Assembly: GCF_000020665.1 (NCBI RefSeq)
Contig: NC_011071.1
Span: 1,974,501-2,038,500, forward strand
Source of the DNA: Stenotrophomonas maltophilia R551-3
Lineage (GTDB): Bacteria; Pseudomonadota; Gammaproteobacteria; Xanthomonadales; Xanthomonadaceae
DNA length: 64,000 bases
Direction of reading: 5' to 3'
The translations under genes and the position numbers were made by a program. Of this stretch, positions 46,423-60,017 are shown in pieces. The stretch's first letter is position 1; every line of letters starts with the position of its first letter. Under the pieces are notes generated by a model that saw nothing but the letters and a program-made list of their open reading frames with translations, searched no databases and was not told the DNA's origin.

Positions 46423-47193
46423 TCACTTCGGAGCGAGCCGGGTGGCGCCGTCCAGGCGGATGGTCTCGCCGTTGATGTAGGTATTGCCGAGGATATGGCC
46501 GACCAGGCTGGCGAAGTCTTCCGGCTTGCCCAGGCGCGACGGGAACGGGATCGAGGCGGCCAGCGATTCCTGCACGGCTTCAGGCATGCCATCGACCATC
46601 GGGGTCCAGAACACGCCCGGGGCGATGGTGTTGACGCGGATGCCGAAGCGCGAAAGCTCGCGTGCCATCGGCAGGGTCATCGCCACCACGCCGCCCTTGG
46701 AGGCAGAGTAGGCCGCCTGGCCGATCTGGCCTTCATAGGCGGCCACGCTGGCGGTGTTGATGATTACGCCGCGCTCGCCGTCCACGCCGGCTTCGTTGTG
46801 CTGCATGCGGTTGGCCGCGGCCTTTGCAACGTTGAAGCTGCCGACCAGGTTGACCATCACCGTGCCCTGGAAGCCGGCCAGCGGCATCGGGCCTTCTTTG
46901 CCGAGTACGCGGCCGGCGCCGAGGATGCCGGCGCAGTTCATCGCCACGTTCAGGCCACCGAGGAAATCGTGGGCCTGGTCGATGGCAGCCGAGACGGCCG
47001 CTTCATCGCTGACGTTGACGTTGAAATAGCGGGCCTTGTCGGCACCCAGCCCGGCAACGGCGGCAGCACCCTTGTCGTCGTTGAGGTCGAACAGGGCCAC
47101 CTTGCCGCCCTGGGCGACGAGGTGCTGGGCCACGGCCAGGCCGAGGCCGGAGACGCCGCCAGTGATCACGGCACGTACGGAAGACAGCTGCAT
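46423..47193 (-). CDS. SDR 3-hydroxyacyl-CoA dehydrogenase (type II, HSD10-like)
   Basis: 256 aa Rossmann-fold SDR. Cofactor motif TGGVSGLGLA near 11, NCAGILGAGRV, catalytic Ser in NTASVAA and YSASK (Tyr-x3-Lys). NVAMNCAGI and APGVFWTPM segments are typical of the bacterial HSD17B10-like 3-hydroxy-2-methylbutyryl-CoA dehydrogenases. It probably serves branched-chain amino-acid or fatty-acid breakdown with the three following upstream genes. Confidence 0.88.
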   Translation of the reverse strand: MQLSSVRAVITGGVSGLGLAVAQHLVAQGGKVALFDLNDDKGAAAVAGLGADKARYFNVNVSDEAAVSAAIDQAHDFLGGLNVAMNCAGILGAGRVLGKEGPMPLAGFQGTVMVNLVGSFNVAKAAANRMQHNEAGVDGERGVIINTASVAAYEGQIGQAAYSASKGGVVAMTLPMARELSRFGIRVNTIAPGVFWTPMVDGMPEAVQESLAASIPFPSRLGKPEDFASLVGHILGNTYINGETIRLDGATRLAPK

Positions 47194-47292
47194 TGAACGG
47201 TCCTGCAGGTTCGAGAACCGCCGATTCTAACGGAAGCCGCAAAGGCGCCGTTGTGCACTGCGCCGCCTTTGCGGGGCGGCGCATTGCGGTGG

Positions 47293-48189
47293 TCAACCGG
47301 CCGCGGCCAACGCCTGCCCGGTGCGGCTGGCAGTGGCGCGGCCGAGCAGGCCGGCCAGCCAGCGACCGGTCTCGGCCAGCGCCGGCAGGTCCACGCCGCT
47401 GTCCAGGCCCAGGCCCTGCAGCAGGTAGGCCACGTCCTCGCTGGCGACGTTGCCGCTGGCCCCCTTGGCATACGGGCAGCCACCGGCGCCGGAGACGGCG
47501 CTGTCGACCACGCGCACGCCTTCTTCCAGGCAGGTGGCGATGTTGGCGATGGCCTGGCCATAGGTGTCGTGGAAGTGCACGGCCAGTGCATCCATCGGGA
47601 TCTCGGCGGCAACCGCCTGCAGCATCGCCCGTGCCTTGCGCGGGGTACCGACGCCGATGGTGTCGCCCAGCGAGATTTCGTAACAGCCCATCTGGTGCAG
47701 GGCGCGTGCCACGCGCACCACGTCGGCCAGCGGTACCTCGCCCTGATAAGGGCAGCCGAGCACGGTGGAGACGTAGCCACGCACGCGCACGCCATCGGCG
47801 GCGGCGCGGCGCAGGATCGGCTCGAAGCGGGCCAGCGACTCGTCGATGCCGGCATTGGTGTTGGTGCGGTTGAACGCCTCAGAGGCGGCGGTGAACACCG
47901 CCACTTCTTCCACGCCCACCGCACGGGCGCGGTCGTAACCCTGTTCGTTCGGGACCAGCACCGGGTAGTGGATGCCCGGCCGGCGCTGGATGCCGGCATA
48001 GACCTCGGCGGCGTCGGCCAGCTGCGGGACCCACTTTGGGCTGACGAAGCTGGTCGCCTCGATGCTGCGCAGGCCAGTGGCCGACAGGCGATTGATCAGT
48101 TCGATCTTGTCGGCGGTGGAGACCGACTGCTTTTCGTTCTGCAGGCCGTCACGCGGGCCGACCTCGACGATGCGGACGTAATCGCTCAT
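47293..48189 (-). CDS. mvaB: Hydroxymethylglutaryl-CoA lyase
   Basis: 298 aa, TIM barrel. Segments IVEVGPRDGLQNEK (metal and catalytic Arg/Asp), HFHDTYGQA and the Cys-containing loop GGCPYAKGASGNVASED are as in HMG-CoA lyases. It splits HMG-CoA into acetoacetate and acetyl-CoA in leucine degradation. The ATG overlaps the stop of the VOC gene (ATGA), so translation is coupled. Confidence 0.93.
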   Translation of the reverse strand: MSDYVRIVEVGPRDGLQNEKQSVSTADKIELINRLSATGLRSIEATSFVSPKWVPQLADAAEVYAGIQRRPGIHYPVLVPNEQGYDRARAVGVEEVAVFTAASEAFNRTNTNAGIDESLARFEPILRRAAADGVRVRGYVSTVLGCPYQGEVPLADVVRVARALHQMGCYEISLGDTIGVGTPRKARAMLQAVAAEIPMDALAVHFHDTYGQAIANIATCLEEGVRVVDSAVSGAGGCPYAKGASGNVASEDVAYLLQGLGLDSGVDLPALAETGRWLAGLLGRATASRTGQALAAAG

Positions 48190-48587
48190 GCGCTCACCCC
48201 AGCGGCAGGGCGATGGCAGACCGCCTCGATGTTGTTGCCGTCCGGGTCGAGCACGAAGGCGCCGTAGTAGTCGGGGTGGTACCACGGGCGCAGGCCCGGC
48301 GCGCCGTTGTCACGGCCACCGGCGGCGAGGGCAGCGGCATGGAAGGCGTCCACCTGGGTGCGGCTGGCGCAGGCGAAGGCCACGTGCACGCCGTGGCTGG
48401 CGGTGCCGCCATTGCCAAGCCAGAAGAACGGCTTGCCGTCGCTGCCGAAGCCGATGTGGTCGTGGGCGCCGGTCTGTTCGGCGGTGACTTCCATCACCAC
48501 GCCGATCTGCAGCGGTGCCAGTGCCTGCAGGAAGAAGGTCTTGCTGCGCGCCAGGTCGGCGCTGGTCAAACCAAGATGATCGAGCAT
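48186..48587 (-). CDS. VOC/glyoxalase-superfamily protein
   Basis: 133 aa from ATG 48587 (GGAAG upstream). Starts MLDHLGLTSADLARSKTFF and ends with FVLDPDGNNIEAVCH, the paired beta-alpha-beta-beta-beta motifs of VOC metalloenzymes; metal ligands are likely His4, a middle Glu/His and Glu near the end. It sits between two leucine-catabolism genes with overlaps of a few bases at both sides. Substrate unknown. Confidence 0.85.
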   Translation of the reverse strand: MLDHLGLTSADLARSKTFFLQALAPLQIGVVMEVTAEQTGAHDHIGFGSDGKPFFWLGNGGTASHGVHVAFACASRTQVDAFHAAALAAGGRDNGAPGLRPWYHPDYYGAFVLDPDGNNIEAVCHRPAAGVSA

Positions 48588-48589
48588 GT

Positions 48590-49378
48590 TCAGGCTTCCG
48601 TGACCCAATGGGGGGCGCGCTTGTCGAGGAAGGCGCCCAGGCCCTCCTGGCCCTCGGCGGACACCCGCAGGCGCGCGATCAGGGCGGCATTGTCGCGATC
48701 CAGCGTGTCGCGGTCATGGCTGTCACGCACCTGCCGCACCAGCTGCTTGGCGCTGGAAGAAGCGATCGGGCCGGCCTTGTCGAGCAGGGCCAGCTGGCGC
48801 TGCACGGCCTCGTCCAGGCGTTCCGGCTCGACCAGCTGGTGGACCAGGCCGATGCGCAGCGCGGTCTCGGCGTCGAAATGCTCGCCGGTGGCGAACCAGC
48901 GACGGGCCTGGCGCGGGCCGATGGCCTCGATCACATAGGGCGAGATCACCGCCGGCAACAGGCCGAGGCGGCTTTCAGTCAGGCCGAAGCGGGCCGAGGT
49001 GCTGGCGATGGCGATGTCGCAGCAGGCGACCAGGCCGACGCCACCGCCAAAGGCCGCGCCATGGACCCGGGCCAGGGTCGGCTTGGGCAGCTCATCCAGG
49101 GTGCGCATCAGTCGTGCCAGCGCCAGCGAGTCCTCGCGGTTGTCGGCCTCGCTGGCGGCAGCCATGCCGCGCATCCACTGCATGTCGGCACCGGCCGAGA
49201 AGGAGGCACCGTGGCCGGCCACCACCAGCGCGCGTACCGAATCATCGCGCCCGGCCGCCTCCAGGGCGGCGGTCAGCCGGGCGATCAGGCCAGCGTCAAA
49301 GGCGTTGTGCAGCTCTGGCCGGTTCAGCCAGAGGGTGAGGACGGCGCCACTGCGCTCGATCTGCAAAGCATCGTTCAT
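48590..49378 (-). CDS. liuC: Enoyl-CoA hydratase, probable 3-methylglutaconyl-CoA hydratase
   Basis: 262 aa crotonase fold. Oxyanion-hole segments SFSAGADMQWM and AAFGGGVGLVACCDIAIAS; LTESRLGLLPAVISPYV, with Glu, is typical of the AUH/LiuC branch. It hydrates methylglutaconyl-CoA to HMG-CoA, the substrate of the MvaB encoded two genes downstream. First gene of the cluster. The other liu genes (isovaleryl-CoA dehydrogenase, carboxylase) are not in this window. Confidence 0.85.
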   Translation of the reverse strand: MNDALQIERSGAVLTLWLNRPELHNAFDAGLIARLTAALEAAGRDDSVRALVVAGHGASFSAGADMQWMRGMAAASEADNREDSLALARLMRTLDELPKPTLARVHGAAFGGGVGLVACCDIAIASTSARFGLTESRLGLLPAVISPYVIEAIGPRQARRWFATGEHFDAETALRIGLVHQLVEPERLDEAVQRQLALLDKAGPIASSSAKQLVRQVRDSHDRDTLDRDNAALIARLRVSAEGQEGLGAFLDKRAPHWVTEA

Positions 49379-49457
49379 GGGATTCCAGGGTCACTCCATA
49401 CCTGTATGGATCATAGCGGGCCATTGGTCATGGGCCATGACGCGACGCGGGAATGTT

Positions 49458-49476
49458 AGAATCGAGAACCATTTAC
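49458..49476 (+). promoter_or_regulatory. Weak Fur-box candidate upstream of feoA
   Basis: GAGAACCATTTAC at 49464-49476 matches the right two-thirds of the Fur consensus (GATAATCATTATC) at 9 of 13 positions; over 19 bp the match is 10. It lies 22 bp before the feoA start in a locally AT-rich patch. Fur control of feo genes is common, so context lends some weight. Confidence 0.35.
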
Positions 49477-49497
49477 ATCCAGCAGAGAACACGCTAG

Positions 49498-49748
49498 ATG
49501 ACGCTGTCCGAACTGCCGCTGCACACCTCGGCCGTGGTCGAATCCGTGCAGGACCTGCATGCCAACGATGCCATCGCCCGCCGCCTGCGCGAGCTGGGCT
49601 TCGTCAAGGGCGAGGAAGTGCGCCTGGTGGCCAAGGGCCCGGTGGGCGGTGAGCCGCTGCTGGTGCAGGTCGGGTTCACCCGGTTCGCGCTGCGGATCAG
49701 TGAAGCCAAGCGCGTCGTTGTCGACGCCGCCAGCCAGGAACGACGTGC

Positions 49749-49752
<4 letters not shown>
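49498..49752 (+). CDS. feoA: Ferrous iron transport protein A
   Basis: 84 aa, SH3-like FeoA domain. IARRLRELGFVKGEEVRLVAK and the end ALRISEAKRVVV are typical. A cytosolic partner thought to modulate FeoB. It overlaps feoB by four bases (ATGA). Confidence 0.93.
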
Positions 49753-51613
<1,861 letters not shown>

Positions 51614-51614
<1 letters not shown>

Positions 51615-51868
51615 TGGACGGTGGACTGCTGCTGCAGTACCTGATCATTGCGGTGGCCGTGCTGGTCAGTGCCTGGGTGGTGTTGAAGAAGCAGTTCCCC
51701 GGCACCGTGCGCAAGCTGCGGGGGGCGCTGGCGCTGGCCCTGCTGAAGCCGCGCCGCGCCGCCTGGCTGCAGGCGCTGGGTAGGAAAATCGCGCCGCCGG
51801 CCACGGGCGGCGGTGGTGCCTGTGGCGGTTGCGACAGCTGCGGACCGACGCCGCCCAAACAGCACTGA
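51614..51868 (+). CDS. Small membrane-anchored Cys-rich protein (DUF6587-like), third gene of the feo operon
   Basis: 84 aa. One N-terminal membrane helix (LLQYLIIAVAVLVSAWVVL), a basic middle with KPRRAAWLQALGRK, and a C-terminal CGGCDSCG motif. The start overlaps the feoB stop by one base (TGATG). In place of FeoC, it could be a metal- or redox-sensing partner of FeoB. Similar small proteins follow feoB in related genomes and are labelled DUF6587, as I recall. Function unknown. Confidence 0.75.
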
Positions 51869-51878
51869 CTCTGCCTTG

Positions 51879-51904
51879 GTAGGTGCGAATCTTGGTTCGC
51901 ACGC
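51879..51904. repeat. SMAG-type repeat, GTAGGTGCGAA subtype
   Basis: GTAGGTGCGAATCTTGGTTC then GCACGC; stem GTGCGAA / TTCGCAC. A related copy, GGTGCGAACCTTGGTTCGCA, lies near 52492-52513, so the DUF4304-like gene is flanked by two such elements in the same orientation. Confidence 0.7.
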
Positions 51905-51913
51905 TCCCGGGGT

Positions 51914-52375
51914 TCAGACCTCTCTGCGGATGATCGCCCGGAAGTTCCCGTCCTGATTCAATCGCCGCACCGATTCCCGGTTTCCATGGGTTGCCGCGAA
52001 GCCCGCCACGTCGGCAAGGGCGTCGAGCAGCAGGCATTTCATCCCATCGCGATTGCCGGCCTCCAGCAGATCATCCAGATCCTGCTGGATGAAAGCCCGG
52101 CGCAGGCCGGGCGTCTCTTCGATCCGCCAGTCGACATGGGGCGTGGGAATGCTGGAGCGGTACCGGAAAGCCGTCTCAAGATCGTCAGGCGCGAGGGGAT
52201 ACTCGAGCAGCTCCGGAAAGTAGAGTCCAGCATTCACATAGAAGCCCCGGCATTCGCTGGCGCGCTGGTGATTCACGACAAGTAGGGCGGCATCCAGCAA
52301 GCGGTAGCGGGTCGTCGACGTGCCGGAAAAGCCGGTCTTCCTCGCGCACTTGCTGAAGACGGTCGAGGATTTCAT
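51914..52375 (-). CDS. DUF4304-like hypothetical protein
   Basis: 153 aa from ATG 52375. The segments TGFSGTSTTRYRLLDAALLV and FYVNAGLYFPEL resemble DUF4304 (a Phe-rich fold of unknown function). The frame stays open upstream (a TTG near 52430 is possible) and an adjacent frame also reads HEILDRLQQVREEDRLFRH, so the true N-terminus is unclear, and a frameshift there cannot be excluded. It is less GC-biased than its neighbours and flanked by SMAG-type repeats; recent acquisition is possible. Confidence 0.55.
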   Translation of the reverse strand: MKSSTVFSKCARKTGFSGTSTTRYRLLDAALLVVNHQRASECRGFYVNAGLYFPELLEYPLAPDDLETAFRYRSSIPTPHVDWRIEETPGLRRAFIQQDLDDLLEAGNRDGMKCLLLDALADVAGFAATHGNRESVRRLNQDGNFRAIIRREV

Positions 52376-52533
52376 GAGCGCTGCCTGGGCCGGAAGAAGG
52401 GCCCACAGCCTTGAGGCGCAGCGCTTTGGGGTCAATTGGCAAACGCGACACGCGCAACGAATGCCCCGGGTGGGTGCAAACGTTCCAGGTGGGTGCGAAC
52501 CTTGGTTCGCACGCTTTACCCATGGCGGCGGAT

Positions 52534-53115
52534 CTACCCGGCCCGTGAACCCAGCTCCGCTGCCAGCGCAAGCCATCGCTCCCGCTGCGCCGGGCTGCTG
52601 CTGCGCACCGCCCCCAGCCGGCTGACCCGCACCGGGCGGATGCCGCAGAATTCCAGGATGGTGGCGCGGATCTGGGTGATGCCCGGGTCGCGGTAGATCC
52701 AGCGGTAGTACCAGGGCGGCGTGTCCAGCGTGCTGATCACCCGCGCGCTGCGGCCGGCCAGCAGCCGGTCCCACCACACCGAATCACGCCGGTAGCGGAA
52801 AGCGAAGCCCGGCAGCAGCACGCGATCGAAGAAGCCCTTCAGCAGCGCCGGCATCGCGCCCCACCAGGTGGGATAGACCAGCACCAGGTGATCGCAGGCC
52901 TCGATCGCATCGGCGGCGTTCTGCAGATCGGCTTCCAGCGGCTGGATCTGGCGATAGCCGTGACGCAGCACGGGATCGAACTCAAGGTCACCCAGTGCGA
53001 TCAGTCGCACCCGATGACCGGCGTTCTCGGCGGCGGTGGCGTAGCACTGGGCGAGGGCGCCGCACAGGCTGTCGCGGTCGGGATGGCCCAGCAGGATCAG
53101 GATGGAGCGGGACAC
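52534..53115 (-). CDS. NAD(P)H:quinone oxidoreductase-like flavoprotein (NQO1/KefF family)
   Basis: 193 aa from GTG 53115 with CGAGG upstream. Flavodoxin-like: SILILLGHPDRDSLCGALA for the phosphate of FMN/FAD, LVLVYPTWWGAMPALLKGFFDRVLLPGFAF typical of the family. It reduces quinones or electrophiles in two-electron steps. In an operon with the MerR gene 55 bp upstream and the SDR gene. Confidence 0.87.
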   Translation of the reverse strand: MSRSILILLGHPDRDSLCGALAQCYATAAENAGHRVRLIALGDLEFDPVLRHGYRQIQPLEADLQNAADAIEACDHLVLVYPTWWGAMPALLKGFFDRVLLPGFAFRYRRDSVWWDRLLAGRSARVISTLDTPPWYYRWIYRDPGITQIRATILEFCGIRPVRVSRLGAVRSSSPAQRERWLALAAELGSRAG

Positions 53116-53170
53116 GGCAACCTCGGGCAATGGAAAGTGCGCGAGGGTGCGGTCTGCCCCAGGGGCAGGG

Positions 53171-53566
53171 TCAAACGCCGGCGGGGCAGCCGCTGGGTTG
53201 CAGGACGCAATCAGTGCCGCCGGAGTGCAGCCATTGCTGCAGTTCATCGCGGACCTGCCGCAGGGCGAGGTCGACCTGTTCCAGCCGCGCCCGCTCACTG
53301 GCAATGCGGGTGCGCTGTTGTTCCAGCAAGGCCAGTACCGCAGGCCAGTCGAGCCGTCCATCGCGACCCTGCAGGCGGGATATCGCGGCCAGGGTGATGC
53401 CCAGCCCCAATGCCTGGCGGATCAGCTGTATCCAGGCCACGTCCTGTTCGCTGTAGTCGCGATAGCGGTTCAGTCGTGGCACGGGCGGCAGCAGGCCGCG
53501 TGCTTCATACAGGCGGATGGCCTTGGCGCTGGCACCGGTCAGGCGGCTGACTTCGGAGATGCGCAT
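53171..53566 (-). CDS. MerR-family transcriptional regulator
   Basis: 131 aa. HTH MRISEVSRLTGASAKAIRLYE and a coiled coil (IASERARLEQVDLALRQVRDEL). The C-terminus has only two Cys (TDCVLQPSGCPAGV), spaced eight apart, a possible thiol or metal sensor. Together with SDR and quinone reductase it suggests response to electrophiles or quinones. ATG 53566 is 4 bp past the SDR stop; a longer start at 53593 would overlap it. Confidence 0.87.
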   Translation of the reverse strand: MRISEVSRLTGASAKAIRLYEARGLLPPVPRLNRYRDYSEQDVAWIQLIRQALGLGITLAAISRLQGRDGRLDWPAVLALLEQQRTRIASERARLEQVDLALRQVRDELQQWLHSGGTDCVLQPSGCPAGV

Positions 53567-53570
53567 CTGT

Positions 53571-54332
53571 TCAGTCCCGCACCAGTCCGCCATCCACCAC
53601 CAGGTTCTGCCCGGTCACCGCGCGTGACCACGGGCTGGCGAAGAACAGCGCGGCATCGGCGAATTCGGTCGGGGTGGTGACGCTGCGCAGCGGGGTGTTG
53701 GCGGCGATGTAGTCGAATACCGCTTCGGGCGTGGCGGCGCTGGCATCGGTGGTGCGCAGCAGGCCGCCGGACAGCATGTTCACGGTGATGCCGTGCGGGC
53801 CGAGGTCGCCTGCCAGGGTGCGGGTCAGCGACAGCAGCGCGGCCTTGGCGGCAGTGTAGTCGTGATAGGGCACCACCGGATTCTGGAACAGGTTGGTGCC
53901 GATGTTGATGACGCGACCGAAACGGCGCGCCTGCATCCCGGGCAGGGCGGCCTGCACGGTGTTCAGCGCACCGCGCACACTGCCTTCGAACTGTGCCTGG
54001 AAGGCCGGCCAGCCGATGTCGGCAGCGCTGTCGCGGGCGTCGCCATTGAACGAGAAGGCGGCCAGCGCGTTGTTGACCACGGTGGTGACGCCCTGGCCGA
54101 AGTGCGCCAGCGCGTGCTGCAGCATTGCATCGACCTGGGCGCGGTCGGTGACATCGGCCGGCAGCGCGATCGCCTGGCCACCCAGCTCGCTGGCCAGCGC
54201 ACGTGCGGCGGCCTCGCTGCGGTGGTAGTTGATGATGACGCGGGCGCCCTGTGCGGCGAAGGCGCGGGCGATGTGCTTGCCAAGGCCGCGGCCGGCGCCG
54301 GTGACCAGCACCAGCTGTTCGCTGATCTGCAT
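53571..54332 (-). CDS. SDR-family oxidoreductase (3-oxoacyl-ACP reductase-like)
   Basis: 253 aa from ATG 54332. LVTGAGRGLGKHIA cofactor motif near 9, NNALAAFSF in place of the usual NNAG, and YTAAK as the Tyr-x3-Lys pair; VVDGGLVRD at the end is typical. The catalytic Ser position appears as NIGTNLF, so the classical Ser may be replaced by Thr, seen in some subgroups. First gene of the three-gene operon. Substrate unknown. Confidence 0.85.
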   Translation of the reverse strand: MQISEQLVLVTGAGRGLGKHIARAFAAQGARVIINYHRSEAAARALASELGGQAIALPADVTDRAQVDAMLQHALAHFGQGVTTVVNNALAAFSFNGDARDSAADIGWPAFQAQFEGSVRGALNTVQAALPGMQARRFGRVINIGTNLFQNPVVPYHDYTAAKAALLSLTRTLAGDLGPHGITVNMLSGGLLRTTDASAATPEAVFDYIAANTPLRSVTTPTEFADAALFFASPWSRAVTGQNLVVDGGLVRD

Positions 54333-54422
54333 GGTGGAACTGCCATCCATTGCATGAAAGGGCATGCAGCGTAGCAGCGATGGCGCTTGCCGGAGCAGGC
54401 TTGCTGCCGCTAGCCTGCAGGC

Positions 54423-55142
54423 ATGAACCAGACTCCCCTGCGATTGCTCATTCACGGCGCTTCCGGGCGCATGGGCCAGGCCCTGCTGCGGCTGGCCGCC
54501 GAACATCCCGAATCCCTGCAGATCGTGGCCGCGGTGACCGGCCGTGCGCCGGCCCAGCGCGTGGTCGACGGCGTCCCGTTCTTTGCTGCCAGCGAGCTGC
54601 CCGGTGCGCCGGCGTTCGACGTAGCGATCGACTTCAGCCTGCCGGAGGGCTTCGACCCGCTGCTGGCGCTGTGCGTGGAGCGGGGTGCGGGCCTGGTTTC
54701 AGGCACCACCGGCATCTCCAGCAGCCAGCGGCAGGCGCTGGAGGCCGCGGCGGCGTCCATCCCGCTGGTCTGGGCCTCGAACTTCAGCTTGGGCGTGGCG
54801 GTGCTGGACGAGCTGGTCGAGCGCGCCGCGCAGGCGCTGGCCGGCTGGGACTGCGACATCGTCGAGTCGCACCATACGCAGAAGAAGGACGCGCCGTCGG
54901 GTACTGCGCTGACCCTGGGTGCGGCCGCGCAGCGGGGCGGGGCGGAGCCGCATTACGCCAGCCTGCGCGCCGGTGACATCGTGGGCGAGCATCTGGTGCA
55001 GTTCACCGGGCTGGGCGAGCGCATCGAGCTGGTGCACCGGGCCACCAATCGCGACATCTTCGCCCGCGGCGCCCTGTTTGCCGCCCGCCAGCTGCAGGGG
55101 CGCGCCCCGGGCAGCTATCGGGTGCGGGACCTGCTGCAGTAA
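54423..55142 (+). CDS. dapB: 4-hydroxy-tetrahydrodipicolinate reductase
   Basis: 239 aa, a compact version (E. coli 273). NAD(P) motif LIHGASGRMGQALLRL, GTTGISSSQ, and the active-site SHHTQKKDAPSGTA. Lysine/diaminopimelate pathway. It precedes carA by ~350 bp that hold repeats and a leader. Confidence 0.95.
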   Translation: MNQTPLRLLIHGASGRMGQALLRLAAEHPESLQIVAAVTGRAPAQRVVDGVPFFAASELPGAPAFDVAIDFSLPEGFDPLLALCVERGAGLVSGTTGISSSQRQALEAAAASIPLVWASNFSLGVAVLDELVERAAQALAGWDCDIVESHHTQKKDAPSGTALTLGAAAQRGGAEPHYASLRAGDIVGEHLVQFTGLGERIELVHRATNRDIFARGALFAARQLQGRAPGSYRVRDLLQ

Positions 55143-55146
55143 GGCG

Positions 55147-55263
55147 GTAGTGCCGGCCGCTGGCCGGCAGCTTCCGGGCGTCCGAAGGCGTGGGGATTGC
55201 CGGCCAGCGGCCGGCACTACCAGGCGCCCGATGGCATGCAGATTGCCGGCCAGCGGCCGGCAC
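55147..55263. repeat. Cluster of three SMAG repeats
   Basis: 55147-55170 (GTAG orientation), 55197-55220 (inverse) and 55243-55263 (inverse, lacking the final TAC). A partial third copy suggests a duplicated and decaying unit. They lie directly after the dapB stop. Confidence 0.85.
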
Positions 55264-55364
55264 GATCTGGCGGCGGACCCCGCATACGCCGCCGGATTGA
55301 AATGAATACGCAATCGCCTGTTCATGAAGCGCGATAACCGCTGGCGCGAGCGCCCCGGCAGCGC

Positions 55365-55429
55365 TACAATTCGCACTCGCCGAATCACGAAAGCCGGACC
55401 GGTCCCAGACCGTACGTCCGCGCTTTTTT
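55365..55429 (+). promoter_or_regulatory. Possible carA promoter and leader terminator/attenuator hairpin
   Basis: A -10-like TACAAT at 55365-55370 (no good -35), followed by a hairpin: CGGAC (55395) pairs GTCCG (55420), CGGTC (55400) pairs GACCG (55412), loop CCA, bulge TAC, then GCGC and six T (55424-55429). This is an intrinsic-terminator shape ~70 nt before carA. It could end dapB read-through or be a pyrimidine/arginine-responsive attenuator. Confidence 0.5.
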
Positions 55430-55497
55430 GCAACCGGATTTCCGTGAAGCGCAGGCGTGACTTCGGCAGCCCCCTCGGTAGCCAAAGTGAGATTCCC

Positions 55498-56625
55498 GTG
55501 ACCCAAGCCGCAATCCTCGTCCTCGAAGACGGCACCGTATTCGAGGGCGAATCCGTAGGCGCGCCCGGCCTGTCCGTCGGTGAGGTGGTGTTCAACACCG
55601 CCATGACCGGCTACCAGGAAGTGCTGACCGACCCGTCCTACGCCCGGCAGATGGTCACGCTGACCTATCCGCACATCGGTAACACCGGCATGACCGACCA
55701 GGACGATGAAGCGTCCAAGGTGTGGTCGGCCGGCCTGATCGTGCGCGATGTTCCCCGCCGTCCCAGCAACTGGCGCAGCCAGGTGTCGCTTCAGGACTGG
55801 CTGATCCAGCGTGGCGTGGTCGCCATCGCCGGCATCGACACCCGCAAGCTGACCCGCATCCTGCGCGAGAAGGGCGCGCAGAACGGTGCGCTGATGGCCG
55901 GTGACATCGACGTGGAAAAGGCACTGGAAGCCGCCCGCAAGTTCCCGGGGCTGAAGGGCATGGATCTGGCCAAGGTCGTCACTACCGAGAAGACCTACGT
56001 CTGGACCGAGGGCCAGCTGGACCTGGATGCCAACGCCTTCGTCAGCGTGCCGGCCAAGCACAAGGTGGTGGCCTACGACTTTGGCGTGAAGACCAACATC
56101 CTGCGCATGCTGGCCGAGCGCGGCTGCGAGGTCACGGTGGTGCCGGCGCAGACCCCGGCCGCCGAAGTACTGGCGCTGAAGCCGGACGGCGTGTTCCTGT
56201 CCAACGGCCCGGGTGACCCGGAACCGTGCGACTACGCCATCGAAGCGATCAAGACCTTCATCGAACAGAAGATCCCGACCTTCGGCATCTGCCTGGGCCA
56301 TCAGCTGCTGGGCCTGGCCTCGGGCGCGAAGACCATGAAGATGGGCCACGGCCACCACGGTGCCAACCACCCGGTGCAGGACCTGGACAGCGGCCGGGTG
56401 ATGATCACCTCGCAGAACCACGGCTTCGCGATTGATGAAGCGACCCTGCCGCCGACCCTGCGCGTGACCCACCGCTCGCTGTTCGATGGCACCAACCAGG
56501 GTGTCGCCCGCACCGATGTGCCGGCGTTCTCGTTCCAGGGCCACCCGGAAGCCTCGCCGGGCCCGCACGATGTCGGTCCGCTGTTCGACCGTTTCGTGGT
56601 GCTGATGGAAGAAGCCAAGGCGTGA
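55498..56625 (+). CDS. carA: Carbamoyl-phosphate synthase small subunit (glutaminase)
   Basis: 375 aa from GTG 55498 (GTGAG upstream); E. coli has 382. Class I glutamine amidotransferase with nucleophile C265 in [13 protein letters not shown] and the His/Glu pair in GHPEASPGP. It feeds ammonia to CarB for arginine and pyrimidine synthesis. An earlier in-frame ATG at 55324 would include the leader hairpin and is unlikely. Confidence 0.95.
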   Translation: MTQAAILVLEDGTVFEGESVGAPGLSVGEVVFNTAMTGYQEVLTDPSYARQMVTLTYPHIGNTGMTDQDDEASKVWSAGLIVRDVPRRPSNWRSQVSLQDWLIQRGVVAIAGIDTRKLTRILREKGAQNGALMAGDIDVEKALEAARKFPGLKGMDLAKVVTTEKTYVWTEGQLDLDANAFVSVPAKHKVVAYDFGVKTNILRMLAERGCEVTVVPAQTPAAEVLALKPDGVFLSNGPGDPEPCDYAIEAIKTFIEQKIPTFGICLGHQLLGLASGAKTMKMGHGHHGANHPVQDLDSGRVMITSQNHGFAIDEATLPPTLRVTHRSLFDGTNQGVARTDVPAFSFQGHPEASPGPHDVGPLFDRFVVLMEEAKA

Positions 56626-56774
56626 TCAGTACGCCGCCGCCCCCCCGGTGGCGTCGCGATGGACCGTAAGCCCCCGCATCGCTGCTGCCCCTGGCGCGGC
56701 GCTGCGGATCAAGATTCCTGATCGACAGCGTGCGATCACCCCCCTTGTCACGCTGTACTGACTTAGAGAAGAAA
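56626..56774 (+). other. carA-carB spacer
   Basis: 149 bp. It includes a C-rich stretch (CCGCCGCCCCCCCGG) and TTAGAGAAGAAA just before carB, which serves as its ribosome site. No clear promoter or terminator; the spacer is longer than in E. coli. Confidence 0.5.

Positions 56775-60013
<3,239 letters not shown>

Positions 60014-60017
<4 letters not shown>

Noticed and set aside
54423..55142. dapB truncated because it is shorter than in E. coli
   Set aside because: All motifs from the NAD(P) loop to the C-terminus are present; the shorter form looks like a compact family variant, not a broken gene.
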